64,000 nucleotides of DNA from Paramecium octaurelia (lineage: Eukaryota; Ciliophora; Oligohymenophorea; Peniculida; Parameciidae), in assembly GCA_905182995.1 (NCBI GenBank), contig CAJJDP010000048.1:310001-374000 (forward strand), written 5' to 3'. The notes beneath the pieces were generated by a model. The model did not search any database. It was not told the origin of the DNA and was given only the letters and a program-made list of their open reading frames with translations. Position 1 is the stretch's first letter. Every line of letters starts with the position of its first letter. Shown one piece after another: positions 37,817-51,100 of this stretch. A program made the translations under genes and the position numbers.

Positions 37817-40800
37817 ATGAACAATTTACTTAAACGATTCGAACCATGTTTAACAGATGTTATTAAGTAATATATACAATATAACATAGGTATCTCTAAG
37901 AACATTAGGATATGATATTAGTTGAACGTAACCCTTATTAAGCAGATAGATTGATGATGATGTTAGATAATGAGAAATTAGATGCTTTGGATAAAGAATT
38001 TCATGAACATCCAAATGGTATTGAATTACCAAATTTTATATGGCTAATGAAATGTGCAATCTCTCATGCTCCAGAAGATAAATATGAATTAGTTAATGGA
38101 CTAATTAAGTTATTTTAAGATATAGATATTAATGGAGATGGTCATATGGAATGGGCTGAATTCACTTAATATATTATTGATGCAGTTATTGGTTCCAAAG
38201 ATGCTTAACTTTATGATACTAGATTTGAAAAAGAAAGAGAATTAACAGAAATTGAAGTTTTAGACAGAGCTTATTCAAGAAAATCTAAACGTTACATACC
38301 TATGGCTTAAGTCGATGATTCCAATCACAAAAACCCTATTAAAAATGTAAAACTAATCACCAATATTTTAGATTGCATATTGTTAATAATTGGATAGTGT
38401 TATCTGTTTAGAATAGAACTCTTAACATTTGAGATTCTATACACCTGAATGTCAGGATAAAAAATTTACTCTAGCACCTGAATCTGAATCAGGAAAAATA
38501 TTTATCATTCATTTTCATACTGTTGATAACTATATAGCAGCAGTTACAAGTGATAGATAATTGATATTTTGGGATGCAACAACATTTAAAGTGATTAAAT
38601 AATTTAAGTAAGAAGTGTTGTAAACTGGTATTTGGTATTTCCCTTATCATGAATTATGGGTGACAGCTGGATCTGATTACAATATTAGAGGGTGGAGCAT
38701 ACCTTGGAATGAAAAAGATTCAAAAGGATAAGTAATTAAATTTTTGAATGCTCATACGAAATAAATAACTGATATTGTAGAACTGATAAGTCCTAAGTTA
38801 TTGGCATCCGCAAGTTAAGATGGTAAAATTAAACTTTGGGATATGCAAGATTAAAAATTTATAACAGAATTGAAAACACCAGCTCCTTCAAAAAGAGGGG
38901 TTAAAGGATTGAGTTATAATCAAGATTATGGATCAAATCTAATAAGTTATGGGTTTGAAACCTTTATCAATGTTTATTGTCCAGAAGTATCAATAACTAG
39001 AGCATATATTGGAAGATTAGAAGGTCATTCTTCATTAGTTGTGACTTGTAAATTTATTCCTTAATCTCCTAATTGCGTTAGTATTGACGATCATACAAAT
39101 ATTAGAATATGGGATATTAGGTAGATGAGTAGTGTGTAAGTGATCCCTAATGATTAATAATCTCTAGTAACTGATTTGTGTATAATAACAAGGACTGATA
39201 GATTTGTTTATTCAGGTAAGAGACTAAATTATTTCTATAATGCTGCTTAAATGAGTAGTAATTAGAAGTAGAAAGGACCTAATGAAGAAGTATATCCAAT
39301 AAATGTTGAATTCAATATGTATTTCAATTAATTCATTGTTTTAACTAAATTTGATTTGAGAATATATGATGCCATGGGTGGTAAATTGAAGAAAGTAATG
39401 AATGAAGTATTTGATGATAAAATATAATTGGATTTATCAACTTTTTGTTTTGGAGGAAGGTAAAGAAAATTATTCATAGCAGACAATGCTGGATTGATTA
39501 GATAATATAACATGAAAACAGGAGAGTTTCTCAAAAAAGTTAATATGCATAATGAAATTGAGAATTCGGAGTTTGCTAATAAATTGGCTAATATTAAAAA
39601 AAGGGATACTTTGGATATCAGTTCAATTATCTTCTTGTAAGAAGAGAAATTATTAATATCTGCAAGTCAAGATTCGACTATTAGAATATATGATGAAACT
39701 GATCCTGAAGAATCAATCTTATTAAAGGTCTTTTGTGGTGGACATTAAAATTCAGAAATCTTATCCATGGCATTCAGTCCTAATTTCACAATGTTAGCTA
39801 CTGGAAGTGCAAATGGTTTGATATCTCTATGGGATTTTGAAACAAGTAAATTATGTGGAGTGCTTAATACTCCATAACCATTAGCAGAAGTTACTGCTTT
39901 GGAATTTGCTGATCCATATCCTGTCTTAGTGAGTTTATAAGGAATACTCATAAGCATATGGAATATTAAAACAAATAAATGCCTTCTAAGAATCAATACC
40001 AATCCCTAACATCCAATGTTATCGGTGGCCATCTTCTCAGACATAGCATCTGGACCTTCAAGATAGGAATTACTACCTGAGTTTGCAGCACCCTTGGTTG
40101 ATAAGACTGCTCAAGATAAAAAATCTAAACTAAATTTATAAGAAGAATAAGAGGGGTTAATGAAGGATATTTAACAATATGATACTGAATAACATCAAAA
40201 TAAAAGGAGAGCCTTACTTTATATGGGAGATTAAAAAGGATACATGCATATTCTATCATTAACAGAGTTTTTATAGAGAAAAGGAATAACTGAGATGGAA
40301 AAATTAAAGAAGGGTCATTCTTATTAATTAAAGAGGAAGGACTTGATAGATGTATCCAAGAGTGTCGAAACATTCTTAGTTTAAGAAGAAAAACAACAGA
40401 ATCCTGTTCTAACTTGTAATATATCTGCTTTACTGATTCGGTAATGGGTAGCTCATAGTTCTGCAATAGTGAAAATTAATAAGATTAGGGAATTAGTATC
40501 ATTTATAAGTTCATCAATGGACAAGCATTTTAAAATATGGTCAATGAAAGGAGATCTATGGTCTGATATCAGTTTGGCTAAATATGATGGATCCAATTAT
40601 TGGAAGTTTCCCTTTGATTGGGTTGGATAAAAATTAAAAGATATTGAATTAGTTTTTGATGCTCTAAAATTGATTGAAAAGGAGAACCTATCTCCTTATG
40701 AAAAAGAAAGAGTGAAAGTCAGATTTCTTGTTAATAAGTATTTTAATGAAGCATCATTAGAAGAAATGCAAAGAAATTATGCTTAGCCTGAATAAGTAGT

Positions 40801-41570
40801 TGTCTAAAGGGAAAAAAAGTATTAATATATTTATCTATGTTAGACGTCTCATTCAATCCTAATCTTAGCCTATGAACATTGCTTTAAAATCAATTGCTGA
40901 GCCATACAAGGAGTTGACCTAGAAAATGAAAGATGATCAGTTAAAAAAGAAGAAATTAGAGTTACCTGAAGTGTAAGAAGAGCCAAAGAGACCCTAATCT
41001 TAACATGGCCTTGTTTAGAGATTGATGTTAGCGTTTAATGATAATAAGGACACTGCTAAAGAAGATGGCATTGATTAAAAAAAGAAATAACCTAATAAAA
41101 ATGCTCATTAGAAAAGGATTTAAGAATTACCCCAAATGAAACCATCAACTAGTCATTCTACATTCTTATAAAAGTATTAAAGAAATTACAGATTCATTCA
41201 AACTTAGGTCTAAACAAGACCTCATACTGAATCTAAGAAATATAAATTTGTTCATGATATTAAATATCAATTTGGAGAATCCCAAAGAGCAATGAAGATC
41301 AAGTATTATTAGAATTCTCTAAAATTTTAATCTGTAAGTCCATAATTATTGTGCGATGACAACGAAATTCTTTAAATGAAATGCAAATTTTATAAGAAAT
41401 AAAATGAAGATCTCATTGAATCAGAGTCATCAGATAAATCATATGAAGAAGATGATCTTGGACATCCAAAACAACATAAATAGATCATTGCTAGTCATAA
41501 TTTCTTAAATAATGCTTAAAAAAACGATCATAAAGTGCTAAATACAAAAAAAAAGATATTTGTCGTCTGA
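37817..41570 (+). CDS. EF-hand plus WD40-repeat protein (WDR49/CFAP337-like)
   Basis: A 1226-residue protein. The N-terminal ~110 residues include a canonical EF-hand calcium loop, FQDIDINGDGHMEWAEF. Two sets of WD40 repeats follow, with many units ending in W-D/N pairs (LIFWDATTFKV, IKLWDMQDQKF, IRIWDIRQ, ISLWDFETSK, LISIWNIKTNK, FKIWSMKGD). The C-terminal ~270 residues are basic, Gln-rich and low complexity. EF-hand followed by two WD40 propellers is the arrangement of the WDR49/WDR64/CFAP337 group, found in cilia; assignment to that group is by architecture. Introns 37867-37889, 38347-38371 and 40819-40843 give a multiple of three. Start chosen at 37,817 because it places the 23-nt intron in frame and gives the compact spacer to the SR gene. 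Confidence 0.87.
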
Positions 41571-42306
41571 TCTATTATAATTATAAATATTAATAAATAT
41601 TTAAAGAGGCTATATCATCTCATTTATTTAATGTCAACTATAATGCCAAACAATATCTCTAAATATTTATAGGTTCTAAAATATAATTGAAACTATTAAT
41701 ATATGAATTTAGAAGGATCTTTTCTAACGATTTAACTATTTCTAGTATCATCAAAACTTAGCAAAGGAATACTCAAAAAGCTGAAGTGTACAGAAAAAAT
41801 TATTATTTTTTATAGATATAAAATCCAATCTAATTTTTCTTAATTTATTATTATTATTCCAATTTGAAACCAACAAGCTTTAATAATAAATAAATTTCTT
41901 TAAGCTTTGACTTAGATAGTAATATCATTATATTTTCATTAGATATATAATCAATTGAAGTTAAATTTATAAGATAGAATAATTTATAGTTCTTTTATTG
42001 TTCCTAAATTACATTCTGATATTTATTAAAGGATGTAATATTGCGTTTGTAATTCACAATATTAATTGAAATTACTTAAAAAAACAGGAATATGGATTGT
42101 AGACTCTAAGTTTGATAAAAGGGCAACTCAATCATTTTAATTTACAGTGATGTAATCATTGTTAATAAGGGTTGAAATGATTATGAAGTGAGATTTAAGT
42201 AATATATAAGAATTATTAGAATGATAATTGTAAAAGAGGATTTTAATTGAAAATTAACAGTCGTAATTTTGAAATAAATTAAAATTCAAATTGCACTTCG
42301 GAATAA
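41571..42306. other. Intergenic
   Basis: About 740 bp AT-rich between two co-directional genes. No feature recognised. Confidence 0.4.
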
Positions 42307-43388
42307 ATGGATCCCCAAACAATTTAGGTCATAGGCTTTAACGAATTACCATAAATTGATCCGAATCAATTAACCTAATTGGCAGCTGAGACTCAATAAC
42401 TATTTACCTTTGGAACGAAAGCATGGTTGTAGTTATTCTAAGCCATCACAAATCTAAGGTGTATCAATAAATATGTACCTCAATATGTGAATCAACTATT
42501 CGAGATGTTTGGATAATAGGTTATGGTAGCATTAGATGACTCGAAAGTAAAAATTGATTAAATATTTAGCCTAAAATTTAAAGAAATGTTGTGACATTGA
42601 TTAATGAAGTGTTTTCTCTAGGTCGAAGTGTGCAAATCTGTCCATAAATCTTTTAAGTCTTTGTCCCAAAGTTGATTTTGAAATCCCAAAACTCTGAACA
42701 CAAATAAATTAAAGAAGAATGCTTAGTATAATTTTAATCACTATCAGAGGTTGCTGTCAGTAATTACATACTTAATTGTTCACAATATGAAGCAGGCTTA
42801 TTTGCAGTGATTTAGTTGACTGGACAAAAGAAATCCACGGTTCCACTTCAAAAGTTTTGTCTTTAAGTTTTGGCAAAATAAATACAAACAATTGGTTCCT
42901 TTTTATAGTCTTTCAGTGTCAATACACTTACCTTGCTTTTGTAAGCATTAAGCTCATTTTTAAATTCTCAAGGAGGTGAAATCCAAACATACGCATTTTA
43001 AATTTGTATGTATTTACATTAATTGGTTGGCGATTAAAATTTTAAAAACTGGATGTCGGTATCATTAGATCCACAATCCACTCAAATCATGGTCAATAAA
43101 ATATAGGAGGTCTTAAGAAAGAAATCTAAAGCAAAATAACATACGACAATTACAGATATGAAATAAAGAATGACTTTCGGAGTATATGAAAACCAAGAAT
43201 AAGTGGAAAATTAAAATCACTTTAATGAATTTGTTAAAGACAAATAAAAAGCTAACAATTTCTTGGATTTAAATCAAGTCCAACCTCTACAACCCTCTGT
43301 GTATTATAATGAAAATTTGAATTACCAATAATAATCTTAACATTTAATGTAAAACTTGAGTTAATAATAATTCATATAATATTAATGA
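42307..43388 (+). CDS. Helical-repeat (ARM/HEAT-like) protein, unknown
   Basis: A 352-residue protein starting MDPQTIQVIGFNELPQID with one 23-nt intron (42547-42569); exact multiple of three to TGA 43386-43388. Residues ~40-270 show repeated amphipathic helices with Leu-rich ridges (VTLINEVFSLGRSVQICPQI, LTLLLQALSSFL), consistent with an ARM/HEAT solenoid; no specific family recognised. The C-terminus is Gln/Asn-rich and probably disordered. No membrane segment or catalytic motif. Confidence 0.65.
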
Positions 43389-43728
43389 TTTATAAACATT
43401 ATTTATCATATTGTATTTAGAAAACAATTAATATATAGATTTGTATTTAAATGTAATTTAATGTTATTTTTGTATAACATAATCTGGGAGTTTGATTATT
43501 GATCAGTTTTAAGCTTTGTAACAATTAATCAAACTGGAGATTGTGAGCCAAAAAGATTTTTACCAGAAAAATTATCTCTTGTTTTTAAATGTTTAATTCA
43601 ATTATTAAAACAAAGTATCAGATACAATTATTGTCAAATGGGATTAAATTTAATTGTGTAAATAAATGTAAGATAACTTAATATATAATTCTTAATTATG
43701 GTTTATTTAGAAGCATAAATAAAATTAA
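43389..43728. other. Intergenic
   Basis: About 340 bp AT-rich upstream of the first P450. Nothing specific. Confidence 0.4.
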
Positions 43729-45277
43729 ATGATTTGTTATTTATGTTTAGCTGGCCTAGCAATCTTCCTTTATGTATATGTTGTACATATCTATGTTAAA
43801 TTGCTGTTGTTAAAACTGAAACATGGAAAAGATGTTTATATATCCTTTATCCCTTTATTTGGTGATTACTTTTTTTTGCCATAATCTTTTAAAAAATATG
43901 GTGATGCAACAGAGATCTTTAAATAAAGGTATTAAAAAAATCCAAACATCAAATTTGTGGCTTCTAATATTTTAAATAAGATTTTTTTATTTGTTCATGA
44001 CCCTGAATATTATAAATCAGTTCTTGTCAATCATGAGAACTATACAAAAGTGGAGATTCTCTATCATCCGTAAATAATTCACATTATTTTAGCAAACTAT
44101 CATCAACCTCAATATTATTTGGTGAACCTTAAAAGGTTAAACAATAAAGAAATTTATTAGGCGAGGCATTTACATTTGAGAAGTTGAAATAAAGAACTCC
44201 AATAATAAATCAAGTTTTACTTGAAAAATTAGAGAAGGAGGACAAAACTAATGTGTTAGATTTCTTAACAAAAACATCAAGTGAAATAATAATTAAAACA
44301 TTCTTTTGTAAAGAATTATAAGAAATCATTGTCTAAGGTAATGATATTACAACAGAGATGATTGATTTAATAACATAGTTAGGAGATATGCAAATGAATG
44401 ATTTTTATGTGAGTATTAAATTAGCATTATTGGGAAGAAGAGCTTTTGGTTTGTTACCATCCAAAAAAGAAAAATTATTAGATGCTCGCATAGACAGATT
44501 AATAGATAGCACTTTAATGCCTATTATTAAGAATAAGATTGCTAACTATAAGCCTAACTAAAATTCAGATTTCTTGGATATTTATATTCATGCGTATCTT
44601 AACTAAAAGCCAAATGAACCTAAAATTACAGAATTAGAATTATGTTAATTGTTTGTTTCCATTGTATCTGCAGGAACTGATACTTCATCCCATCAAATTG
44701 CAATAACACTATACTATTTGGGTGTTGAAAGACAAGCATAGGAGGAGATTAGATAAGAGATACTTAATGTAGTGGGAAATGAAGTGGACATTCAACCATA
44801 ACATTTGGGTAAGCTGGTGTTATTGAACGCATTTATTTAGGAAGCATTTAGAATTAAAAATACTGTGATTCAACCATTAACTAGAATAGCAAAGGAAACC
44901 CATTACATAAAAAATTTGAAAGTTGAAAAAGGTAAATCTGATCAATATTTTGAGGTACCTACGTAGCTGCTTTGACTACTGCTCCTAGTTGGAGTGATAA
45001 GTATTTTGATGATCCAAATAAATTTGATTACAAAAGATGGCTAAGTTAGAGACCCATAAAGGAAGATAATGGATATGTATTTGTACCATTTTCTGCTGGT
45101 GGAAGAAATTGTATCGGATAGCACATGGCTATGATGACTATGAAGATTATGATTGGCCAAATCTTAAGAAAATACGATGTGGTAGTAGATCCAAGTGTTA
45201 AAGTAACATTCCCTTTAGTATTGTTTATTCAATACTCACCCAAAAATCTAGTGTAATTGAAAAAGCGCATGGAATGA
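43729..45277 (+). CDS. Cytochrome P450, first of a tandem pair
   Basis: A 500-residue microsomal-type P450 monooxygenase. N-terminal membrane anchor (MICYLCLAGLAIFLYVYVV), helix I motif SAGTDTSS with the acid-alcohol pair, the ExxR motif in FIQEAFRIK, PERF-like region FDYKRWL and the haem ligand loop FSAGGRNCIGQH with the Cys thiolate. All key residues for oxygen activation are present, so it should be active; the substrate cannot be told. Two 23-nt introns (44070-44092, 44932-44954) give an exact multiple of three. The second P450 starts 31 bp after the stop, so this is a recent tandem duplication. A small fragment of this gene around its first intron recurs at 63.2-63.4 kb. Confidence 0.94.
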
Positions 45278-45308
45278 ATCAAATTTACATATTAAATAAA
45301 TTTTAAAT

Positions 45309-46821
45309 ATGTTATTGTATATATTTATAGGATTGTTTATCCTGTTCATCTACTTTACATGTTTAAGAACTTATATCAAGTTGATTTTATTAAAATTGAC
45401 ACTTGGAAATAAGGCTATTATTAGATTCTATCCTTTAACAGGAGATTTTGCATAGATCCCAAAATCAAACCGAATATATGGAGATGGGTTAAAACACTTT
45501 TAAAAACGAGTTTTTGATAACCCAAATGTTAAATTTGTTTTGAGTAATTTGATGCATGAACCTTTGATTGAGATTTATGATCCGGAGTATTATAAAGAAG
45601 TATTCATCAACCATGAATTATATTAAAGAGCAGATGTCTTATATCATGAGTATAAATTTGTAATATTAAAGAAAATTCACATCAAGAGGAATATTATATT
45701 CTGAAGGATAAAGATTTAGATAATAGCGATAAATATTGGGCAATCATTTCACCTATGATAAATTGAAAGAAAGAATGCCTAAAGTTAATCAAGTTGTCAT
45801 TGAAAAAATAAAAAACTAAGATATCAATAAACTTCATCAATTTTTAATTGATTTGACAACAGAAATTGTTATGAGGTCTTTCTTTGGAAGTGAAGCATTG
45901 GAATTTAAATTAAATGGTCAGAGTGTTCCAGCTGAAATCTTAGAGTTGGATGAGGAAATGGCTGCCTAAAATCTTTTCAATCCTTATGTAGTTTTAAAAA
46001 GATTGATTTTTGGAAGAAAAGGAGATAAAATTCTTCCTAGTCCAGCATAAAAACATTTGAATGAGAGAGTTGATAGATTAATTGACTTTATCACCTCCTA
46101 AATAAATAAGAAGATATCGAACTAATAAAATAAAGGAGACTATTTTCTTGATATCTATGTTGATGCTTACTTAAAATAATAAAAGGAATTCTAAATTGAA
46201 ATTTTAGAAATATGTTCCATGTTTATCACTATGTTTGCTGCAGGCTCAGGTACATCAGTCAATGCTTTAACTATGACCCTATATTTCTTAGGATTGGAAT
46301 AGGAAGCATAATAAGAAATTAGAGAATAAATTTTGTAAGTCTTGAATGGTCAAACAGAAGTGTTAGACATTCATCTGTAACAGTTAACTAAATTAACAGC
46401 CTTTATTTAGGAAATGTTTCGTTTCAAGGCTCCTCTTTTTGCACCCTTTATTAGAAAGGCAAAGAAAACCCATTACATTAAAAATTTGAAAATAGAAAAA
46501 GGTACTAATGTACTTGTTCTGTTTGCTGCTCCAGGATGGTCAAATAAGCATTATGATAACCCTGAAAAATTTGATTATAAAAGATGGTTGAATGCAAATC
46601 CAATTAAGGAAGATAATGGATTTGTGTATATGCCTTTTTCAGCAGGTATGAGAAATTGCATTGGTTAACACATGGCTTAATTAAACATGAAAATTATCCT
46701 TAGCCATATATTAATGAACTACAAAATTACATTGGATCCTAAGTAACAAGTTAGATTTCCAATAAACTTTTAGATTGATGTTGAACCAGATAATATAATA
46801 CAATTTGAAAGAATCAAATGA
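45309..46821 (+). CDS. Cytochrome P450, second of a tandem pair, altered helix I
   Basis: A 496-residue P450 with a membrane anchor (MLLYIFIGLFILFIYFTCL), ExxR in FIQEMFRFKAP, FDYKRWL and haem loop FSAGMRNCIGQH with the Cys ligand. The helix I motif reads FAAGSGTSVN: the acidic residue of the usual AG-x-D/E-T is Gly. Such changes are known in P450s with unusual chemistry, so reduced or different activity is possible (inference). One 22-nt intron (45651-45672), at the position of the first intron of its neighbour; the second intron has been lost or never gained. Exact multiple of three. Confidence 0.92.
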
Positions 46822-46989
46822 ATAGAATAAAGAATAAATATAATATTTACAAATAATTTATTTATAAGCATTATAAATATCCCAAAGAAACCATCCAAAA
46901 ATTCCTTTTTTTTCTATTTTTCAATAAATTACTTATACATTTAAATTTCTTTTATAAATGATACAAAATCCCTAATCTGAATTATCTAT

Positions 46990-47209
46990 TCTATTACAGA
47001 ACTATGAGCTACCATTATCCAATCAGGATAGAAGATATTGATAGAATATCTAAACTTCAATATTTGTTAATTCTCTTTCTTTTTCGAATCTAGTATCATA
47101 AAGTTAAGCATCTTTGGAACCAATAACTGCATCAATAATATATTAAGTGAATTCAGCCCATTCCATATGACCATCTCCATTAATATCTATATCTTAAAAT
47201 AACTTAATT
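46990..47209 (-). pseudogene. Rearranged fragment of the EF-hand/WD40 gene
   Basis: Reading the minus strand, bases from ~47,209 down match the EF-hand part of the gene at 37,817 (IDINGDGHMEWAEF, then DTRFEKEREL). Then, at about 47,050, the match jumps to a distant interior part of that gene (the WVAHSSA region, near 40,445). There is no start codon. A decayed deletion product belonging to inverted-repeat arm 2. Confidence 0.75.
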
Positions 47210-47663
47210 AAATTGAAAGTCGATATAGTGGACAATCGTAAAGGTAGACGTAATGGTCCTTAAGAGAATGATGAATGTTTTAAATGTGGAAAAGGTGGTC
47301 ATTGGTATTACTTTTTAACTTATTCTAGGGCTAGAGAATGTCCCAATAGACAATCACCTACTAGAAGAACAAAATATTCTGATTCAAGATCAAGGTATTT
47401 AAATTAATTATATTGTGAGACATAGAAGATCAAAGAGATCAAATTCAAGGTCTCGTTCATATTCTTCTTATTCATCTTCTCATTCAAGAAGGAGAAGGGA
47501 TGCAAAGAAGAGAAGTAGGTACAACAGAAGAAGTAGAAGCCCAAGAAGAGATAATAAGAGAAAGAAAAGTTCCAGTTGCAGAAGATCACAAAGCAATTCA
47601 AGGTCCAGATCTTCAGTTAGCAATAAATAACGTTAGTCACATAAGTCATCATCATCTAAATGA
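47210..47663 (+). pseudogene. SR splicing factor gene lacking its RRM
   Basis: Contains the last RRM strand (KVDIVDNRKG), the zinc knuckle CFKCGKGGHW and the complete RS domain to TGA 47661-47663, but everything upstream, including the start codon and the 25-bp bidirectional spacer, is replaced by WD40-gene sequence. The second intron has one extra T. Not expected to make protein. Confidence 0.82.
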
Positions 47664-48178
47664 GAAAGGATCAAATTAAGAGAAAAAGAAATTAGAAATT
47701 AAATCAATCCTTTTCTTCCATTTTTTATTCTCTCTCTCTCTTTCTTTCTGGATTAAATTGTATCATTTTTTATCAAAAGATCGCTTAAATTAACTAGTTC
47801 TTAAGCAATAACCAAAAAAATTCATTATATAATACATTAAATCAAATTTTACAATAAATAAATCTAAAACCTATTAATTACAAATCTCTATCATATAATT
47901 AGATTTATTTAAATTGTAGTCATTTTCTGATTTCACTATTAATGCATATATCTATAAATTTCAGTCTTAGTTCAGTTATTGAAATAAATTTAACACTAAA
48001 CAAGGTTTAGATAAATTTTAAAATCAAAAGAAAATTTTGGATTTAATGTAAAACAATATTATTATATATAATAACATTATTATTAATACTATATCAATAA
48101 AATACTCTAAATATATTTAACAATTATAAGAACATTCAAACTCAATATATAAAAATATCATGTTTTTTTATTATAATC
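47664..48178. other. Convergent spacer, mirror of 34,395-34,882
   Basis: About 515 bp, matching in reverse the spacer downstream of Cys-rich copy A with scattered changes and a small AT insertion near 48,055-48,085. Confidence 0.6.
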
Positions 48179-51100
48179 TCAAGGTTTTACATCTTGCAAA
48201 ATATTCTTAACAGATAACTAGATTATGACTTGATTTGGTCTTATTTTAAAATAAAGCAATTTAAGTTTATTATAAAACTGATAAACACAATTAAATAAAG
48301 GACCTAAGAATCCCAACATTAAACAACCTATTTATAAAAAGGCAATTGTAATTATTTAATCAGGAGTAAAGAGATTATAAAAATCTTTACAAAATGATAA
48401 ATTAATTAATGTAAATAATATTACAGGAAACTCGACGCACAAAATATTAATCTGCTCTAATTTAGTATTTGTAAACTTATTAATCGTTATAAACCCTATA
48501 TACATACAGGTGGAAAATGAGAGCATTATGGATTATGCTACGGAGTAATCTTGCATTCCAATTAAAATTAACACGAAAGTAAGCTTTTTTAATAAAATAA
48601 TTAATTGATGTTATTAATCTCTTAATTCTTTAATATCAATTTTATTATTTTAACCCCTAAAATTTCTCAAAACAATAAGTATCCCTAATATCAAATATAT
48701 TAAACAAACTACGTAAGAAGCAATAGTTCTAATTCCTTATTATTAGTTAAAGGTTAAATACAATATAACCTTGAAACTTAAATCCCAAGCATTAGCATAA
48801 TAACAACTTATGATAAACTCTATATTATCAAAATTTAATTATTTCTTTGCGTATTTATTTATTTAATATAGTTTTATTGCAAGCCATTCTAATATTTTTG
48901 ACTATCGTTAAATTATGAAAGAAAATAAATTTTAAATATAACAAAATTTTAAGCAAAACTTCAGATACATTTTCAAAATTATAAATAATGAAAAGAATAC
49001 AATGACCTACATAAATTAACTCTAAATATTAGTTATTAAATCAGCATTAATTTTGTACTAATAAAACTTTCCAAAACACTAAATTACATTACCCCCTAAC
49101 TAATCTTCAAAATTATCTTTAATTCCCAAAAATTATAAAATTGGATTCACAGATATCAATTCAGAAGACTAAAAATAAATCTAAAGATTTTCTGGATATT
49201 CTACATTTATAAACTTCAAATATGAGTAAAATTATAATGTATCTAAGATTTCTAAAAATTATTACGGAGAACCAAGAAGGAATGCAAAAATAGCGAAACT
49301 TCCTAATGCAAGCATAATATTGTAACCAAGTTTTTAGAAATTCTGAGAAACTTCTACTTATGCTTGATTTAAAACTAAAGGGGCGGTTAATACAATTTAT
49401 GATGATGATGGTGGTACTGGTAAATCGTTTTCATCAAATAAAATAAGATCGACCTTAACATCCAAAATTGGGTTTTGTGAGAGTTGCTTATTAATTTCAA
49501 TTTTTAATTCATAATTGATATCTCGAGTCTCATTTGAGACTATTTCTATTACAGGAAAAATACTAATATTATAATAAGTAGGATCAATGTTAATTTAATT
49601 AAGATTAAAATCTAAAAAGTTTATATTTTATTAATCTAGCTTAACTTCTTTAGTATAAGATAATTTAACGTATTGCGTGTTAAGAGTTGAATTTAAGAAT
49701 AGAACAGAAATTTTACTAATAGGGAAGCATTAACTAATAAAAGAAAAGGAGCCGATACAATTCCAATCATCTTCGATTTTACATTATTTTGAACACCCAT
49801 CAGAATTAATCCTATTTCCATCATCGCATTCTTCATCTTAATTAATAATTCCATTTCCACATGAGAGACACTTATTATATTCCAAAATATAATCTGGTTA
49901 ACATTCTAAACAAAGATCTCCATCGCAAACTAAGCAATTATTCTTACATACAATTTTTAATTCTTATTGTTATTATGATTCAGGTTCATTATCTTTAGTT
50001 TGATTAAGAGTTTGAACCTTTGTAATACATTAACCATTTAGAAATTCTTCTTCAGCCTTACATTTATCTTAGCATTTACCAGATTCACAAACTTTACAAT
50101 CAAAACTACATTAAAATTAGCATTCAAAACAACCATCATATTAGATATCATTGCCATCATCACATTCCTCTAATCCGCTAATGACTATTTTATCACCGCA
50201 TATTGGTTGACATATATTGTTTATCAATTAAAAATTTAAGTCACATATGAGGCAGTTTATATCCTTATCGCAAAATTAACAAAATAATCCGCATTAAAAT
50301 TAACATTCATGACATCCATCTTCAATAATCTGATTACCATCATCACATTATTCATTAGAATATAATGCAACTTAATTATCTCCACATATTTGCTAACATT
50401 TATTATCAACTAACTGCCATCCCTCAAGACAAGCATAGCATTTTTCTTAAATACACATTAAACATTCTAACGAGCAATTTTACATACAATTATAACATTT
50501 ATTATTTTATAGGCTAACTAAATCTTAGCAATTGCAGGATTAAGTACATTATCTTTTGTTCGGTGAAAATTTATAATCTTCTTTACATTCTGTTTAACTA
50601 TCTTATTAAAAATANTTATAAAAATCTTTACAAAATGATAAATTAATTAATGTAAATAATATTACAGGAAACTCGACGCACAAAATATTAATTTGCTCTA
50701 ATTTAGTATTTGTAAACTTATTAATCGTTATAAACCCTATATACATACAGGTGGAAAATGAGAGCATTATGGATTATGCTACTGAGTAATCTTGCATTCC
50801 AATTAAAATTAACACAAAAGTAAGCTTTTTTAATAAAATAATTAATTGATGTTATTAATCTCTTAATTCTTTAATATCAATTTTATTATTTTAACCCCTA
50901 AAATTTCTTAAAACAATAAGTATCCCTAATATCAAATATATTAAACAAACTACGTAAGAAGCAATAGTTCTAATTCCTTATTATTAGTTAAAGGTTAAAT
51001 ACAATATAACCTTGAAACTTAAATCCCAAGCATTAGCATAATAACAACTTATGATAAACTCTATATTGTCAAAATTTAATTATTTCTTTGCGTATTAATT

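Larger units (their letters stand above)
36996..38225. repeat. Direct repeat of 34,775-36,004
   Basis: Carries the SR gene and the first ~390 bases of the WD40 gene at a constant offset of 2,221 bp. At least four single-base differences are visible (for example AGATCT/AGACCT near 35,095/37,316 and CAGCTTT/CAACTTT near 35,331/37,552). Confidence 0.9.

Noticed and set aside
39328-40466. Minus-strand frames of 68-113 codons
   Set aside because: Antisense to the WD40 gene, which is continuous on the plus strand.
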